Shown in pieces: positions 16,896 to 25,416 of a stretch of DNA of 64,000 nt. A program made the translations under genes and the position numbers. Below the pieces are notes generated by a model that had not been told where the DNA came from, searched no databases, and was given only the letters and a program-made list of their open reading frames with translations. Source of the DNA: Candidatus Yaniella excrementavium (GTDB lineage: Bacteria > Actinomycetota > Actinomycetes > Actinomycetales > Micrococcaceae). The stretch lies in assembly GCA_019115865.1 (NCBI GenBank), contig DXCT01000081.1:62001-126000 (forward strand), given 5' to 3'. Each line of letters starts with the position of its first letter. Positions within the stretch are counted from its first letter, which is position 1.

Positions 16896-17189
16896 TTAGT
16901 CATCCTCGCCGTTATTACCTTCGTTCTCAATGTCGAGGTCGTCAAAGTCATCATCGTCATAGTCATCGAAGTCGTCGTCCTCATCGTCGTCTTCGAATAT
17001 ATCTAACGGTGTGACTTCTCCCGTAGCGTCGTAGAGCGCATCTTCATAGCCCTCGAATGCGTCAGCTAGGGCGTAATAAGTGTGCTCCAATGTTGGATCA
17101 TCTTCGCCACGTTTGTTCGTTGCGGCAGCAAAGTGTTCTTGGAATGCGGAAACAAGTGCGTCTAGCGAGACGCGAGGATCGGTGCTCAT
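16896..17189 (-). CDS. Small conserved protein with very acidic tail
   Basis: A 97-residue protein. Residues 1-65 are a soluble helical region (LDALVSAFQEHFAAATNKRGEDDPTLEHTYYALADAFEGYEDALYD) followed by GEVTPLDIFEDDD. The last 30 residues are almost entirely Asp/Glu with a few Phe/Tyr. It resembles small actinobacterial proteins of this shape found near uppP, but I cannot assign a function. It lies 60 bases upstream of uppP on the same strand. The acidic tail could mimic nucleic acid or bind cations; that is speculation. Confidence 0.7.
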   Translation of the reverse strand: MSTDPRVSLDALVSAFQEHFAAATNKRGEDDPTLEHTYYALADAFEGYEDALYDATGEVTPLDIFEDDDEDDDFDDYDDDDFDDLDIENEGNNGEDD

Positions 17190-17355
17190 GGAGTCTAGAT
17201 TATCTTGGATTATGTCGAGTGACTACACTTTATGTGTTTATGTGCTTGGCCTGCTGCGAAACAGTAAAATCGATACGTTCCGCTTTCGAGGCGAGCTGAC
17301 TACAGTAGATGTACTATTTCACGGAAGAGCACGCTACCAGTAGGAGGATCAGCGA

Positions 17356-17595
17356 GTGCGAGAGACCCCGATTGCCAGCAGTGTCGATGCTCTAACCAGG
17401 AACAACGCATGGGAATATTTGGTGATCACAGTTGCGCCAAATGATTCCTTGCCAGCAGCTCGACAACGGCTAGTCGAGCACGCAGAATACGGACACTGGG
17501 AATTGCAAAGATCACTGCTCTACAGGGGCGGGACTCGACGCTTTTGGCTGCGGCGCAAGGCCATAAAGGTCGAGTCCACCCTGGTTGTGGTGTGA
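17356..17595 (+). CDS. DUF5703-family small protein
   Basis: A 79-residue protein resembling DUF5703, a short actinobacterial family with the core ARQRLVEHAEYGHWEL, then a basic strand GTRRFWLRRK. The start is a GTG with AGGAGG 8 bases upstream, the best ribosome site nearby. Its stop is immediately followed by the stop of the convergent acyl-CoA dehydrogenase gene, so the two transcripts must overlap. Function unknown; no signal peptide or membrane span. Confidence 0.75.
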   Translation: MRETPIASSVDALTRNNAWEYLVITVAPNDSLPAARQRLVEHAEYGHWELQRSLLYRGGTRRFWLRRKAIKVESTLVVV

Positions 17596-18771
17596 CTATT
17601 CGCTGATTGGGCCGAGGCCAAAAGTTGCGAATGTCGTGTGAGCTGATTCATCATCCGATGGATGGTACAGCCCAGCCATGACGTCACGGTAGAGCCGTGC
17701 AATTTCTTCGGTGCGGTGGAAACCTGCTCCCCCAGCGGCCTCGAAGGCATAGTCAACTTGCGCTTTGGCAACACGGATGGCTGAAATTTTGTTGGCTACG
17801 AGGCGTGTAGACCATTCATCGCCGTAGTCCGTAAGCTGAGTGATCGCTTCGGCTAGCCCTGTTATCTGCTGGTCCTGAGTCATTTGACGCAAAATTGCTT
17901 CGCCGTGTTTATAGCGCAGAATAGGGTCTTGTGACAGCGCTGCGTCATGAACCTTTGATTTCCGGCGGTGCAGTTTCTCTGCCGCAATTTCTACTGCACG
18001 GTCCCCGATCCCCGCATAGACGGCCGCAGTAAAGGTTAAGAATGCGGCAAAGATACCAAATGTAAGTAAATCTTGATTGGGACCGGTAGGAATGCGTCGA
18101 ATGATCCTATCGGAGGGTACCACTGCGCCGTTGAGATGTGTGACAAACGAGTGCGTTGCTCGCATGCCGAGCATGTCCCAGTTGGAACCATCAGACTCGG
18201 TATTGCCTTCTGAACGATCGAGTATCGCATATATCAATTCTGTGCCGTCTGCGGTCTTACCGAATGTGCCCAAGCGAGTCCACATGGGCGATAACGTAGT
18301 AAAAATCTTGGTCCCGGTAAATTTGAACGATCCGTCACCAAGTTCCTCTGCGAGAGTTTCCGAATCGAACAGCACAGCGTCATTGCCTGCTTCGGAGATG
18401 CCGAATGCATAGGTCTCTCCGGCGCCAGCTTCCTGAAGTATAAAGTCAAGGTCATGATTGTTATTGGCTTGGAAGATACTGGCTACGCCGGACCAAATGA
18501 GATGCATATTCACGGCTAAAGCGGTTGCTGGAGCGTAGGCGGCAAGCTTTTTCTGGGCATCAACAACGGCTGAAAAATTCCACCCTAATCCCCCGTCTTG
18601 CTTCGAAGAAAGTGCAGCGAAGTATCCTGTTTGACGAAGCACCTCAAGATCGTGATACGGAAACTCATTCCGTTCGTCGTAACCGGCAGCACGTTCACGA
18701 ATTCCAGTCAGAATTTCATCAGTGAGAACCGAATCGATCTGTTGTTGATATTGCGAAGAAGGTAAGGCCAT
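17596..18771 (-). CDS. Acyl-CoA dehydrogenase-family flavoprotein
   Basis: A 391-residue protein with the acyl-CoA dehydrogenase layout: helical N-domain, central beta domain with FGISEAGND (about residue 125) and FTGTKIFTTLSP (about 155), and a C-terminal helical domain ending ARLYRDVMAGLYHPSDDESAHTTFATF. The usual catalytic Glu before the C-terminal segment is not obvious, and the DVMAGLYHP ending is like the monooxygenase-type branch (DszC, HsaA, SfnC-like), so the reaction may be flavin-dependent hydroxylation rather than beta-oxidation. It is 10 bases downstream of the M20 peptidase gene and probably co-transcribed with it. Confidence 0.85.
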   Translation of the reverse strand: MALPSSQYQQQIDSVLTDEILTGIRERAAGYDERNEFPYHDLEVLRQTGYFAALSSKQDGGLGWNFSAVVDAQKKLAAYAPATALAVNMHLIWSGVASIFQANNNHDLDFILQEAGAGETYAFGISEAGNDAVLFDSETLAEELGDGSFKFTGTKIFTTLSPMWTRLGTFGKTADGTELIYAILDRSEGNTESDGSNWDMLGMRATHSFVTHLNGAVVPSDRIIRRIPTGPNQDLLTFGIFAAFLTFTAAVYAGIGDRAVEIAAEKLHRRKSKVHDAALSQDPILRYKHGEAILRQMTQDQQITGLAEAITQLTDYGDEWSTRLVANKISAIRVAKAQVDYAFEAAGGAGFHRTEEIARLYRDVMAGLYHPSDDESAHTTFATFGLGPISE

Positions 18772-18781
18772 CTATGTCCTT

Positions 18782-20125
18782 TCAGGAAACATTCTTTGCT
18801 GGTTCTAGAATGCGTAGCAGGGCACGCACCCCAAAATCCAGTGAGTTGATCGGCATACGTTCGTCGATGCCATGGAAGAGTTTTGGAAATTCCAAATCTG
18901 GTGGAAGTTGAAGTGGAATAAAGCCATACCCAGCGATGCCCAACTGAGCCAGCGCGTTATTGTCCGTGCCACCAGACATCATAAACGGGAGTACCACTGC
19001 GGCTGGATCTTCTTTTGCTATGGCGTCAATCATGGCTTCAACCAGAGCTCCAGAATAAGGCGCTTCAATGGCCTGCCTTCCGTGTTCGTACGTCACCTCT
19101 ACGTCGTCGCCTGCCAGTTGGCGAATCGTTTCCAGCAGGTGCTCGTCCTGGCCGGGCAACGGTCTGGCATCAAGCGTCGCTTCTGCCTTGCCAGGAATCA
19201 CGTTGTGTTTATAACCAGAGGTGAGACCGGTTGGGTTCGCTGAGTTACTTAGTGTGGACCCAACAAAGGTTACCGCTGATCCGATAGCTTCCAATTGGGT
19301 GCTGGGGTCACGCTCATTGAAGACAACCCCCATGAGTTCGGCGACTTCTTCCATTAACTGACGGGTCGTGTCGGTGTAGTGCACGGGCCATTGGTAGTGG
19401 CCAATGGCCGAGATGGCATCCGCCATCTTGGTCACCGCGTTGTCCTCGTGTCGGGCCGAACCATGGCCTGGTGCCCCAGTCGCTGTGAGGTTAAGCCAGG
19501 CAATACCTTTTTCCGCCGTTTGGAGAAAGTATGCTCGTTTACCGGCAACGGTGGCCGTGAACCCACCAACTTCGGAAATAGCTTCAGTAGCTCCGGCAAA
19601 AAGGTCGGGCCGGTTAGCAACAAGCCAAGCGGAACCGTAGACGCCTCCCGCTTCCTCGTCTCCAAAGAACGCCAAGATAATGTCACGTCTTGGTTGTTGA
19701 CCCGTGGCGTATAAGTGTTCCAAGGCGGTCAGCATGATTGCATCCATGCCCTTCATATCTGCTGCGCCGCGACCATAAATGACGTCGTCAATAACCTCTG
19801 CACCGAATGGATCTACGGACCATTCAGCGGCATCCGCGGGGACCACGTCGATATGGCCGTGCAAAATCAAGGCGGGCGCCGAAGGATCCCAACCTTTCAT
19901 ACGTCCAACAACTGAAGCTCGACCAGGCTCCGACTCCACTATTTCGGGATTCATACCCATAGCGTCCATCACAGTGGCACAGTACGATGCAGCGTCTCGC
20001 TCGCCGCGTGAATCGTTGCCACCGTAATTTGTGGTGTCTATTTGAATTAGATCGCGAGTGATTTTCGCCACTCGATCTCGGAAGGTGCCTGGCGCAATTG
20101 CGCGATCATCAGTGTGTTCAGCCAT
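18782..20125 (-). CDS. M20/M25/M40-family metallopeptidase
   Basis: A 447-residue zinc peptidase or deacylase related to ArgE/DapE/carboxypeptidase G2. HGHIDVVPAD (about residues 89-98) has the first metal-binding His and the Asp pair, GRGAADMKGMDA (about 117-128) the bridging Asp, DEEAGG (about 160) the catalytic Glu and metal ligand, and FHGIDERMP near the C-terminus the last His. A lid domain lies between about residues 210 and 330. Rv2141c holds the equivalent position in M. tuberculosis. The exact substrate cannot be read from sequence; the gene neighbourhood does not suggest lysine or arginine synthesis. Confidence 0.9.
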   Translation of the reverse strand: MAEHTDDRAIAPGTFRDRVAKITRDLIQIDTTNYGGNDSRGERDAASYCATVMDAMGMNPEIVESEPGRASVVGRMKGWDPSAPALILHGHIDVVPADAAEWSVDPFGAEVIDDVIYGRGAADMKGMDAIMLTALEHLYATGQQPRRDIILAFFGDEEAGGVYGSAWLVANRPDLFAGATEAISEVGGFTATVAGKRAYFLQTAEKGIAWLNLTATGAPGHGSARHEDNAVTKMADAISAIGHYQWPVHYTDTTRQLMEEVAELMGVVFNERDPSTQLEAIGSAVTFVGSTLSNSANPTGLTSGYKHNVIPGKAEATLDARPLPGQDEHLLETIRQLAGDDVEVTYEHGRQAIEAPYSGALVEAMIDAIAKEDPAAVVLPFMMSGGTDNNALAQLGIAGYGFIPLQLPPDLEFPKLFHGIDERMPINSLDFGVRALLRILEPAKNVS

Positions 20126-20186
20126 AATTGCACTCTATCGAACACAACAACGACCGGCTATGGTGCAACCACCAAATAATTTGTGT

Positions 20187-20192
20187 TAGAGT
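20187..20192 (+). promoter_or_regulatory. Possible -10 element of the tRNA-Leu promoter
   Basis: TAGAGT, 42 bases before the mature 5' end of the tRNA, with a weak -35 candidate (TGCAAC) 17 bases upstream. The match to the housekeeping consensus is partial. Confidence 0.3.
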
Positions 20193-20234
20193 TATCGCTG
20201 TTGCCTTCTCCAGTACCTGGAGGAATCACCACCA

Positions 20235-20320
20235 GCGCGGGTGGCGGAATTGGTAGACGCGCAGCGTTGAGGTCGCTGTGAGCTTTATCGCTCGTGGGGG
20301 TTCAAGTCCCCCTCCGCGCA
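20235..20320 (+). tRNA. tRNA-Leu (anticodon GAG)
   Basis: A complete class II tRNA cloverleaf of 86 bases. The acceptor arm GCGCGGG pairs with TCCGCGC followed by discriminator A; the D-arm region is TGGCGGAATTGGTAGAC; the anticodon arm CAGCG/CGCTG encloses TTGAGGT with anticodon GAG, reading CUC and CUU; a long variable arm follows; the T-arm GGGGG-TTCAAGT-CCCCC is intact. CCA is not encoded. The closest look-alike is E. coli tRNA-Leu(GAG). It stands alone between the M20 peptidase and mshA genes and has its own terminator. Confidence 0.96.
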
Positions 20321-20335
20321 CGTTGTACGATTGAG

Positions 20336-20374
20336 AATCGGGACATGGGAAGCATACCGTGTTCCGATTTTTTT
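20336..20374 (+). terminator. Intrinsic terminator of tRNA-Leu
   Basis: A 13-bp stem (AATCGGGACATGG, 20336-20348, with CCGTGTTCCGATT, 20357-20369; two G-U pairs) followed by seven T residues. Confidence 0.88.
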
Positions 20375-20420
20375 CGCTTAACATCGAAGGTAGTCCTATT
20401 CGGTACCAGGTGAGGATTTC

Positions 20421-21641
20421 TTGGGTACACAACTTACGATTGTCATGATTTCCATGCACACCTCTCCGCTAGCACAGCCCGGACAGGGTGACGCAGGAGG
20501 TTTGAATGTTTATATCAGAAACCTCACGGAAGCATTGATTCATGCTGGCTATCAGGTCCTGAGTTTTACTCGAAAAACAGCGGTAACGGACCAGGCTGTC
20601 GAACTCGATCAGGCCACAGGTTCAAAAGTGATCCCGCTCAGTGTCGGTCGCTTATCATTACCCAAAGAAGCTTTGGACCAGTTGACAGCGCAATTTGCTG
20701 ACGATCTTGTCAGAGCCGTAAAGCAGTATGCGAACCACTCTGTGGTGTTGCATTCGCATTACTGGCTTTCTGGGTTGGTGGCGCATCAGGCTGCATCGCA
20801 GCTGCATGCCCCCGTCGTGCACACGATGCACACTTTGGGAGCTACAAAGAATAGCTCGTCTCCTGGGACCGAGCCGGCATATCGGGTCGAACGTGAAGTC
20901 TTTATCAGTGCACAATCCGATGTAGTCACTGCAAACACCATGGTGGAAAAGCAGGAATTGGTGCAACATACGGGGGTCAACCCGCAACGTGTGGAAATCG
21001 TCCATCCTGGTGTAGACCACGAAGTTTTTCAGCCCTGCGGTGTATCAGTGTGGCCTGGACGGATGACGGATCATGTCCCGAAAATTCTTTTCGCTGGTCG
21101 TCAGCAACGATATAAAGGGCCACACGTTCTGTTACAAGCTCTTGCGATTCTGCGAGACCGTGGCTTCCATACCTTGCCGGTGGTGCACTTTACCGGGGCA
21201 GTTTCTGGCTCTTCGGAATACGACTTGCAAGCCAAAGCGCATTTGCTTGGGGTTGCACAGTGGTGTTCTTTCTCACCTCCTGTAGCTCCGGAAACACTGG
21301 CGAGTTATATGCGAGCAGCTGATGTCGTAGCAATGCCCTCGATAACAGAGTCATTCGGTCTTGTTGCCGTTGAAGCACAAGCCTGTGGTACCCCTGTGTT
21401 GGCCCACAAAGTAGGTGGCTTGAAGATTGCCGTAGCGGATGGCCTCAGCGGACAACTAGTAGATTCTCTTGATGCAACTGCGTGGGGGGATGCACTGGAA
21501 TCTCTAGTGGAGCATCCTCGTCGGTGGCGGGACTATGGTACTGCGGCGCTGAAGCACTCGGCACAGTTCTCCTGGGCTGCCACGGCGAATCGGATGGCAG
21601 AAATTTATACATCATCTCTTACCACCTCGACGTTAATATAA
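20421..21641 (+). CDS. mshA: D-inositol-3-phosphate glycosyltransferase MshA
   Basis: MshA transfers N-acetylglucosamine from UDP-GlcNAc to inositol-3-phosphate, the first step of mycothiol synthesis. The N-terminal motif HTSPLAQPGQGDAGGLNVYI (about residues 11-30) is specific for MshA-like GT4 enzymes and binds the acceptor phosphate; the C-terminal domain has FAGRQQRYKGPHVL and the GT4 motif ESFGLVAVEAQACGTPVL. The start is TTG, supported by AGGTGAGGA about 5 bases upstream; an ATG at 20445 is possible but would cut the first strand. At 406 residues it is shorter than mycobacterial MshA. mshC lies about 4.5 kb away on the other strand. Confidence 0.93.
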   Translation: MGTQLTIVMISMHTSPLAQPGQGDAGGLNVYIRNLTEALIHAGYQVLSFTRKTAVTDQAVELDQATGSKVIPLSVGRLSLPKEALDQLTAQFADDLVRAVKQYANHSVVLHSHYWLSGLVAHQAASQLHAPVVHTMHTLGATKNSSSPGTEPAYRVEREVFISAQSDVVTANTMVEKQELVQHTGVNPQRVEIVHPGVDHEVFQPCGVSVWPGRMTDHVPKILFAGRQQRYKGPHVLLQALAILRDRGFHTLPVVHFTGAVSGSSEYDLQAKAHLLGVAQWCSFSPPVAPETLASYMRAADVVAMPSITESFGLVAVEAQACGTPVLAHKVGGLKIAVADGLSGQLVDSLDATAWGDALESLVEHPRRWRDYGTAALKHSAQFSWAATANRMAEIYTSSLTTSTLI

Positions 21642-21645
21642 CGTC

Positions 21646-21683
21646 GTTGGCCGGCTCCCGCAGGGAGACGGAAGCCGGCCAAC
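21646..21683. terminator. Bidirectional terminator between mshA and the MaoC gene
   Basis: GTTGGCCGGCT (21646-21656) pairs perfectly with AGCCGGCCAAC (21673-21683); a smaller CTCCC/GGGAG stem sits inside. It separates two convergent genes. Confidence 0.8.
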
Positions 21684-21706
21684 TAGGTTCTGCAGGGTAA
21701 ATCGAG

Positions 21707-22624
21707 TTAGTAGAGTCGAATCTCTGCAGCAAAGTGGAGCTTGTCTTTACGAGCGTCCCAGCCTGTGACGAACTGCCGGTCATCGGCCTGGTGATAGTTC
21801 ACCGCGACCTTGGCCGGCAAACGCATCGGCGAAGCAAATTCGATAGCCCAGGTATACGGTGCGGGGGTCTCGCGTCCTGCTAGCATCCGTCCTGCAGCGT
21901 ACATACCGTGCGCAATCGCTCCGGGCATACCCAGAGCCTTTGCGGTGATATTGGATAGGTGAATCGGATTTCGATCGCCTGAGACTGCGCCGTAGCGTCG
22001 ACCGATATCTTTGGGTAGGTCCCACAGACCCGTCATTGGTGGCGGTTGAAACTGTTGCCGAGCAGGCCGTTCGAGCTGTTGTGCACCCGGCAGCTGCACA
22101 GACCGCGATAGATACAGTGCCATGGACTGCCACAGTAATTTGGCGGTTGTCGGATCAAAAATCTGCACCCAGATTTCTACCGACGTGCCTGCGTGATGGG
22201 GAGCCAGATTTTGAGCCCAAGTTGCAATGCGCAGAGGTTGACCGATGGGGATATCCGACATATGCCAAACCTTGTGCTGCAAATGGACCATGCCCAAAAG
22301 TGGCAGTGGAAAGTCCCGTTCAGCCATCATTGCCGTGGAAAGGCTAAAAGCCGTGATATGCGCGGTCAAGGATGGTGCAGAGTTGTGGCCAACGGTCCCG
22401 GAGGCACCGAACAGGGAGTTGTAGTCATCTACCAGCTCACGGGATATTTGAGCCGTGGTTTGCCAGTACGTGCCCGGTAAGCTCATCGCAATGGGGTTTC
22501 TAGGACGAATCACGCTGGCTGCAACTTTGCCATACGAGGATGTTAGCGAAGGGGTCTGCTGCACGGAGACAAGCTGCAGGGATTCTGGTTTGGGGGCCGA
22601 GTCAATAATATTGGGTGTCGTCAT
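21707..22624 (-). CDS. MaoC-like (R)-specific hydratase/dehydratase, HtdX type
   Basis: A hot-dog fold dehydratase of 305 residues. The MaoC catalytic signature YGAVSGDRNPIHLSNITAKA-LGMPGAIAHGM lies near residues 215-245 with the active Asp and His. The N-terminal half resembles a second, degraded hot-dog domain, as in HtdX/Rv0241c. I use the ATG at 22624, which overlaps the fabG4 stop as TAATG, rather than an upstream in-frame codon. With the FabG4-type reductase and FadA2-type thiolase it forms the same trio as Rv0241c-Rv0242c-Rv0243, consistent with CoA-linked fatty acid chain conversion. Confidence 0.9.
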   Translation of the reverse strand: MTTPNIIDSAPKPESLQLVSVQQTPSLTSSYGKVAASVIRPRNPIAMSLPGTYWQTTAQISRELVDDYNSLFGASGTVGHNSAPSLTAHITAFSLSTAMMAERDFPLPLLGMVHLQHKVWHMSDIPIGQPLRIATWAQNLAPHHAGTSVEIWVQIFDPTTAKLLWQSMALYLSRSVQLPGAQQLERPARQQFQPPPMTGLWDLPKDIGRRYGAVSGDRNPIHLSNITAKALGMPGAIAHGMYAAGRMLAGRETPAPYTWAIEFASPMRLPAKVAVNYHQADDRQFVTGWDARKDKLHFAAEIRLY

Positions 22625-23988
22625 TATTGCCCCACCATCGATTGACCGCATACTCTCAAGGTTGTGCCGTTAATTCCAGCTGATGCATCGGTATGGAAGA
22701 AGGCGATGGCCTCTGCCACGTCCACTGGACGACCACCTTGTTGCAGAGTATTCATGCGACGTGCGACTTCTCGAGTCGCTGTTGGCATGGCATCTGTCAT
22801 CGCTGTTTCGATAAACCCTGGTGCTACCGCGTTGATTGATCCACCGGTTTTTGCCAGAATTTCTGCATATGCCTGTGTCATCCCCATGATGCCAGCTTTC
22901 GCAGCAGCATAATTGGTTTGGCCCCGGTTGCCGGCGATCCCCGAAGTGGACGATAGCGATGTGATCCGGAAGTCATCGGCTAAGACCCCATCGCCTCGTG
23001 CCTGGAGCAGCTGTTCATTGATTCGCAGCGGCGCAGTGATGTTAACGGCGATCAGGGAATCCCAACGACTGTCGTCCATGTTGGCCAAGAGCTTGTCTCG
23101 GGTTATCCCTGCGTTATGTACGATGCCGTCGAGTCGCCCAAAGCGTTCCCCTGCTTTTTGAAGTAGCATGTTTCCGGCGTCTGCGGCGGTAATGTCCATC
23201 TGAATGGTGATTCCACCGACTTTGTTCATAACGTCGGTTAGGGCGTCACCTGCCGACGGCATATCGACACCGATAACGGTCGCGCCGTCGCGGGCTAAGA
23301 CTTCACTGATAGCTGCACCGATTCCTCGAGCAGCTCCGGTGACCACAATGACTTTGTCGGTCAGCGGTTCGTCCCAGTTGCTTGGTAATTGACCGGCTGA
23401 AGAAGATACCGTCAGAAATTGTCCTGCGACATAAGCGGAACGTCCAGACAGGAAAAAATGGAGCGCTGCTTTGGCTGAAGGTGCGCTCATTTGGACATCG
23501 TCACCCAGCACGATTCCGTTCGCCGTCGCACCGCGGCGCATTTCTTTGGCTAGAGAACGGGTAAAACCTTCCACGCCCCGTCGTGCAGCGAGTGCTGTTG
23601 CATCGTTGGCATCTGATTTAGCATTCGGATCACGGAAGATAGTCACGATTCGACCATTGGAAGCTAGTTGGCGAAGAGCCGATCCAAGTTGCAGGACTGT
23701 GTCAGATAACTCTTTGGGATGTTGTACATCGTCGAGTGTTACCACAATGGCGCTGAACTTCTGCTTGAGTCCGACGTCTCGACGGACGTCGCAGTGCTCT
23801 TGCCATAGTTGTTTCGCTACGGTATCTGCCTGCGCGGAGCTTCCAAGAACGAGCACCGGGCCGGTGACCAAAGGGTCACCTGGGGTATGGCGACGTAGTG
23901 GTACCGGTTGCGGTAAACCAGCAGTTTTAGCAATTTTTTTACCGAGAGGCCGGTTGACGAACCGAGTATAGCCGTCTGTTTGTGACAT
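22624..23988 (-). CDS. fabG4: High-molecular-weight 3-oxoacyl-(ACP/CoA) reductase, FabG4 type
   Basis: The 454-residue length from the ATG at 23988 (AAAGGA 9 bases upstream) equals that of mycobacterial FabG4. Residues 1-205 are a degenerate flavodoxin-like/SDR domain without a good nucleotide motif. Residues 210-454 are a complete SDR: VTGAARGIGAA, NNAG replaced by HNAGITRD, catalytic TSLSSTSGIAGNRGQTNYAAAKAG. FabG4 uses NADH to reduce 3-oxoacyl-CoA. A further 56 upstream codons are open but lack a ribosome site. Downstream, the stop overlaps the start of the hydratase gene, so translation is probably coupled. Confidence 0.92.
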   Translation of the reverse strand: MSQTDGYTRFVNRPLGKKIAKTAGLPQPVPLRRHTPGDPLVTGPVLVLGSSAQADTVAKQLWQEHCDVRRDVGLKQKFSAIVVTLDDVQHPKELSDTVLQLGSALRQLASNGRIVTIFRDPNAKSDANDATALAARRGVEGFTRSLAKEMRRGATANGIVLGDDVQMSAPSAKAALHFFLSGRSAYVAGQFLTVSSSAGQLPSNWDEPLTDKVIVVTGAARGIGAAISEVLARDGATVIGVDMPSAGDALTDVMNKVGGITIQMDITAADAGNMLLQKAGERFGRLDGIVHNAGITRDKLLANMDDSRWDSLIAVNITAPLRINEQLLQARGDGVLADDFRITSLSSTSGIAGNRGQTNYAAAKAGIMGMTQAYAEILAKTGGSINAVAPGFIETAMTDAMPTATREVARRMNTLQQGGRPVDVAEAIAFFHTDASAGINGTTLRVCGQSMVGQ

Positions 23989-24022
23989 AGAGTATTGTCC
24001 TTTCAAAATCCCAGTTCGGCGT

Positions 24023-25342
24023 TTAGCGGCCGCGAAGTAACGCGACAGCGCCTTGACCGCCCGCAGCACAGACAGAAATAAGTCCCAGTGAACCGGGACC
24101 TTTTTCATGTAGCATCTTCGACAAACTAGCGACGATACGCGGCCCAGTCGCAGCAAAGGGATGACCAGCTGCTAAAGAAGAGCCTTTAACGTTCAATTTT
24201 GTCGGATCGATCTGCCCCAGGGCGTGGTTACGACCAATGACATTCTTGTTGTAGTCTTCATCGGCCAGCGCTTTTATCGTGGCGGCGACAGTGCCTGCGA
24301 AGGCTTCGTGAATTTCAAAGAAGTCTATGTCATCTAGTCCAAGACCGTGGCGATCAAGAACACGAGGAATCGCGTAGGTAGGAGCCATCAGCAGGCCGTC
24401 TTGTCCGTTGACGAAATCGACGGCGGCGACTTCGAAGTCGATGAACTCAGCAAGAATGGGGAGGTTGTTTTTCTGTGCCCACTCTTCAGAGGACAACAGT
24501 GCCGCAGCAGCGCCATCGGTCATAGGTGTCGAGTTGCCTGCTGTCATAGTTGCTTCGTCACCGAGGTGTTTTCCAAATGCGATTCGCAGCTTGCCAAGGG
24601 ACTCGAGGTCGGAACCTGGGCGCATGTTGTTATCGCGGTCGAGCCCACGGAACGGCGTCATCAAATCATTGAAGAATCCTTCTTCATAGGCCGCCGCCAT
24701 ATTATTGTGCGAGTTCATCGCAATTTCATCTTGTTCTTGTCGGGAGACACCCCACTCGTGGGTGGTTAATGCTTGGTGCTCCCCCATGGAAAGACCGGTG
24801 CGGACTTCTCCGGCTTGTGGTGCAAGCGGGGCGAAGTGCTTCGGGCGAAGTTTCATCGCGACTTTAATCTTGTCCTGCGTAGTCCGAGCGCGGTTCAACT
24901 GCATGAAGAGTTCACGGGCTTCACTATTGAACGCAAGCGGAGCATCGGAAATGGTATCGACGCCGCCGCCGATACCTGAATCTATCTGCCCAAGTCGAAT
25001 TTTATTTGCCACCCCACCTACAGTTTCTATGCCGGTGGCACATGCAGTCTGAACATCGTGCGCTGGTGTGTGGGCTGACAATGAGGTGCCTAGGACTGAT
25101 TCTCGCGTCAGGTTAAAATCTGCAGAATGTTTCATAACGGCGCCGGCAACAACTTCACCCAACTGTTCACCTTGCAGACCGAAGCGAGCGATCAATCCCT
25201 CCAACGTTGAGGTGAGCATGTCCTGATTAGAAGCACCAGCGTAGGCGCCGTGTGCCCGAGCAAAAGGAATACGGTTACCGCCGAGCACTACTGCCGGACG
25301 GAGGGGGCCACCGGCAATTGCCGCGTTCGATGTAGAAGTCAT
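24023..25342 (-). CDS. fadA2: Acetyl-CoA C-acyltransferase (thiolase), FadA2/FadI type
   Basis: A 439-residue thiolase. The nucleophilic Cys is in DVQTACATGIETVGG (about residues 94-108), the catalytic His in NEIHEAFAG-type FEIHEAFAGTVA (about 330) and the second Cys in GLISVCAAGGQGAVALL at the C-terminus; GHPFAATGPRI is the usual GHPxGxxG region with Phe-Ala in place of Gly-Ile. It cleaves or condenses 3-oxoacyl-CoA. A ribosome site AAAGAG lies 7 bases before the ATG. It heads the minus-strand trio and faces the TetR gene across about 75 bases. Confidence 0.93.
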   Translation of the reverse strand: MTSTSNAAIAGGPLRPAVVLGGNRIPFARAHGAYAGASNQDMLTSTLEGLIARFGLQGEQLGEVVAGAVMKHSADFNLTRESVLGTSLSAHTPAHDVQTACATGIETVGGVANKIRLGQIDSGIGGGVDTISDAPLAFNSEARELFMQLNRARTTQDKIKVAMKLRPKHFAPLAPQAGEVRTGLSMGEHQALTTHEWGVSRQEQDEIAMNSHNNMAAAYEEGFFNDLMTPFRGLDRDNNMRPGSDLESLGKLRIAFGKHLGDEATMTAGNSTPMTDGAAAALLSSEEWAQKNNLPILAEFIDFEVAAVDFVNGQDGLLMAPTYAIPRVLDRHGLGLDDIDFFEIHEAFAGTVAATIKALADEDYNKNVIGRNHALGQIDPTKLNVKGSSLAAGHPFAATGPRIVASLSKMLHEKGPGSLGLISVCAAGGQGAVALLRGR

Positions 25343-25401
25343 TCAAAATCTCTTTCGCATTGATTTCGTCGTGAATGTGTTTACCAACACTTACTTTACC
25401 T

Positions 25402-25416
25402 GATACTCTCGGTATC
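25402..25416. promoter_or_regulatory. Candidate TetR-family operator overlapping the tetR promoter
   Basis: A perfect inverted repeat GATAC-TCTCG-GTATC directly before the GTG at 25417. TGATACT also fits a -10 box, placing the transcript start at or near the GTG, so the message may be leaderless. The site lies between the divergent fadA2 and tetR genes, where an autoregulating TetR protein would bind. Confidence 0.45.
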
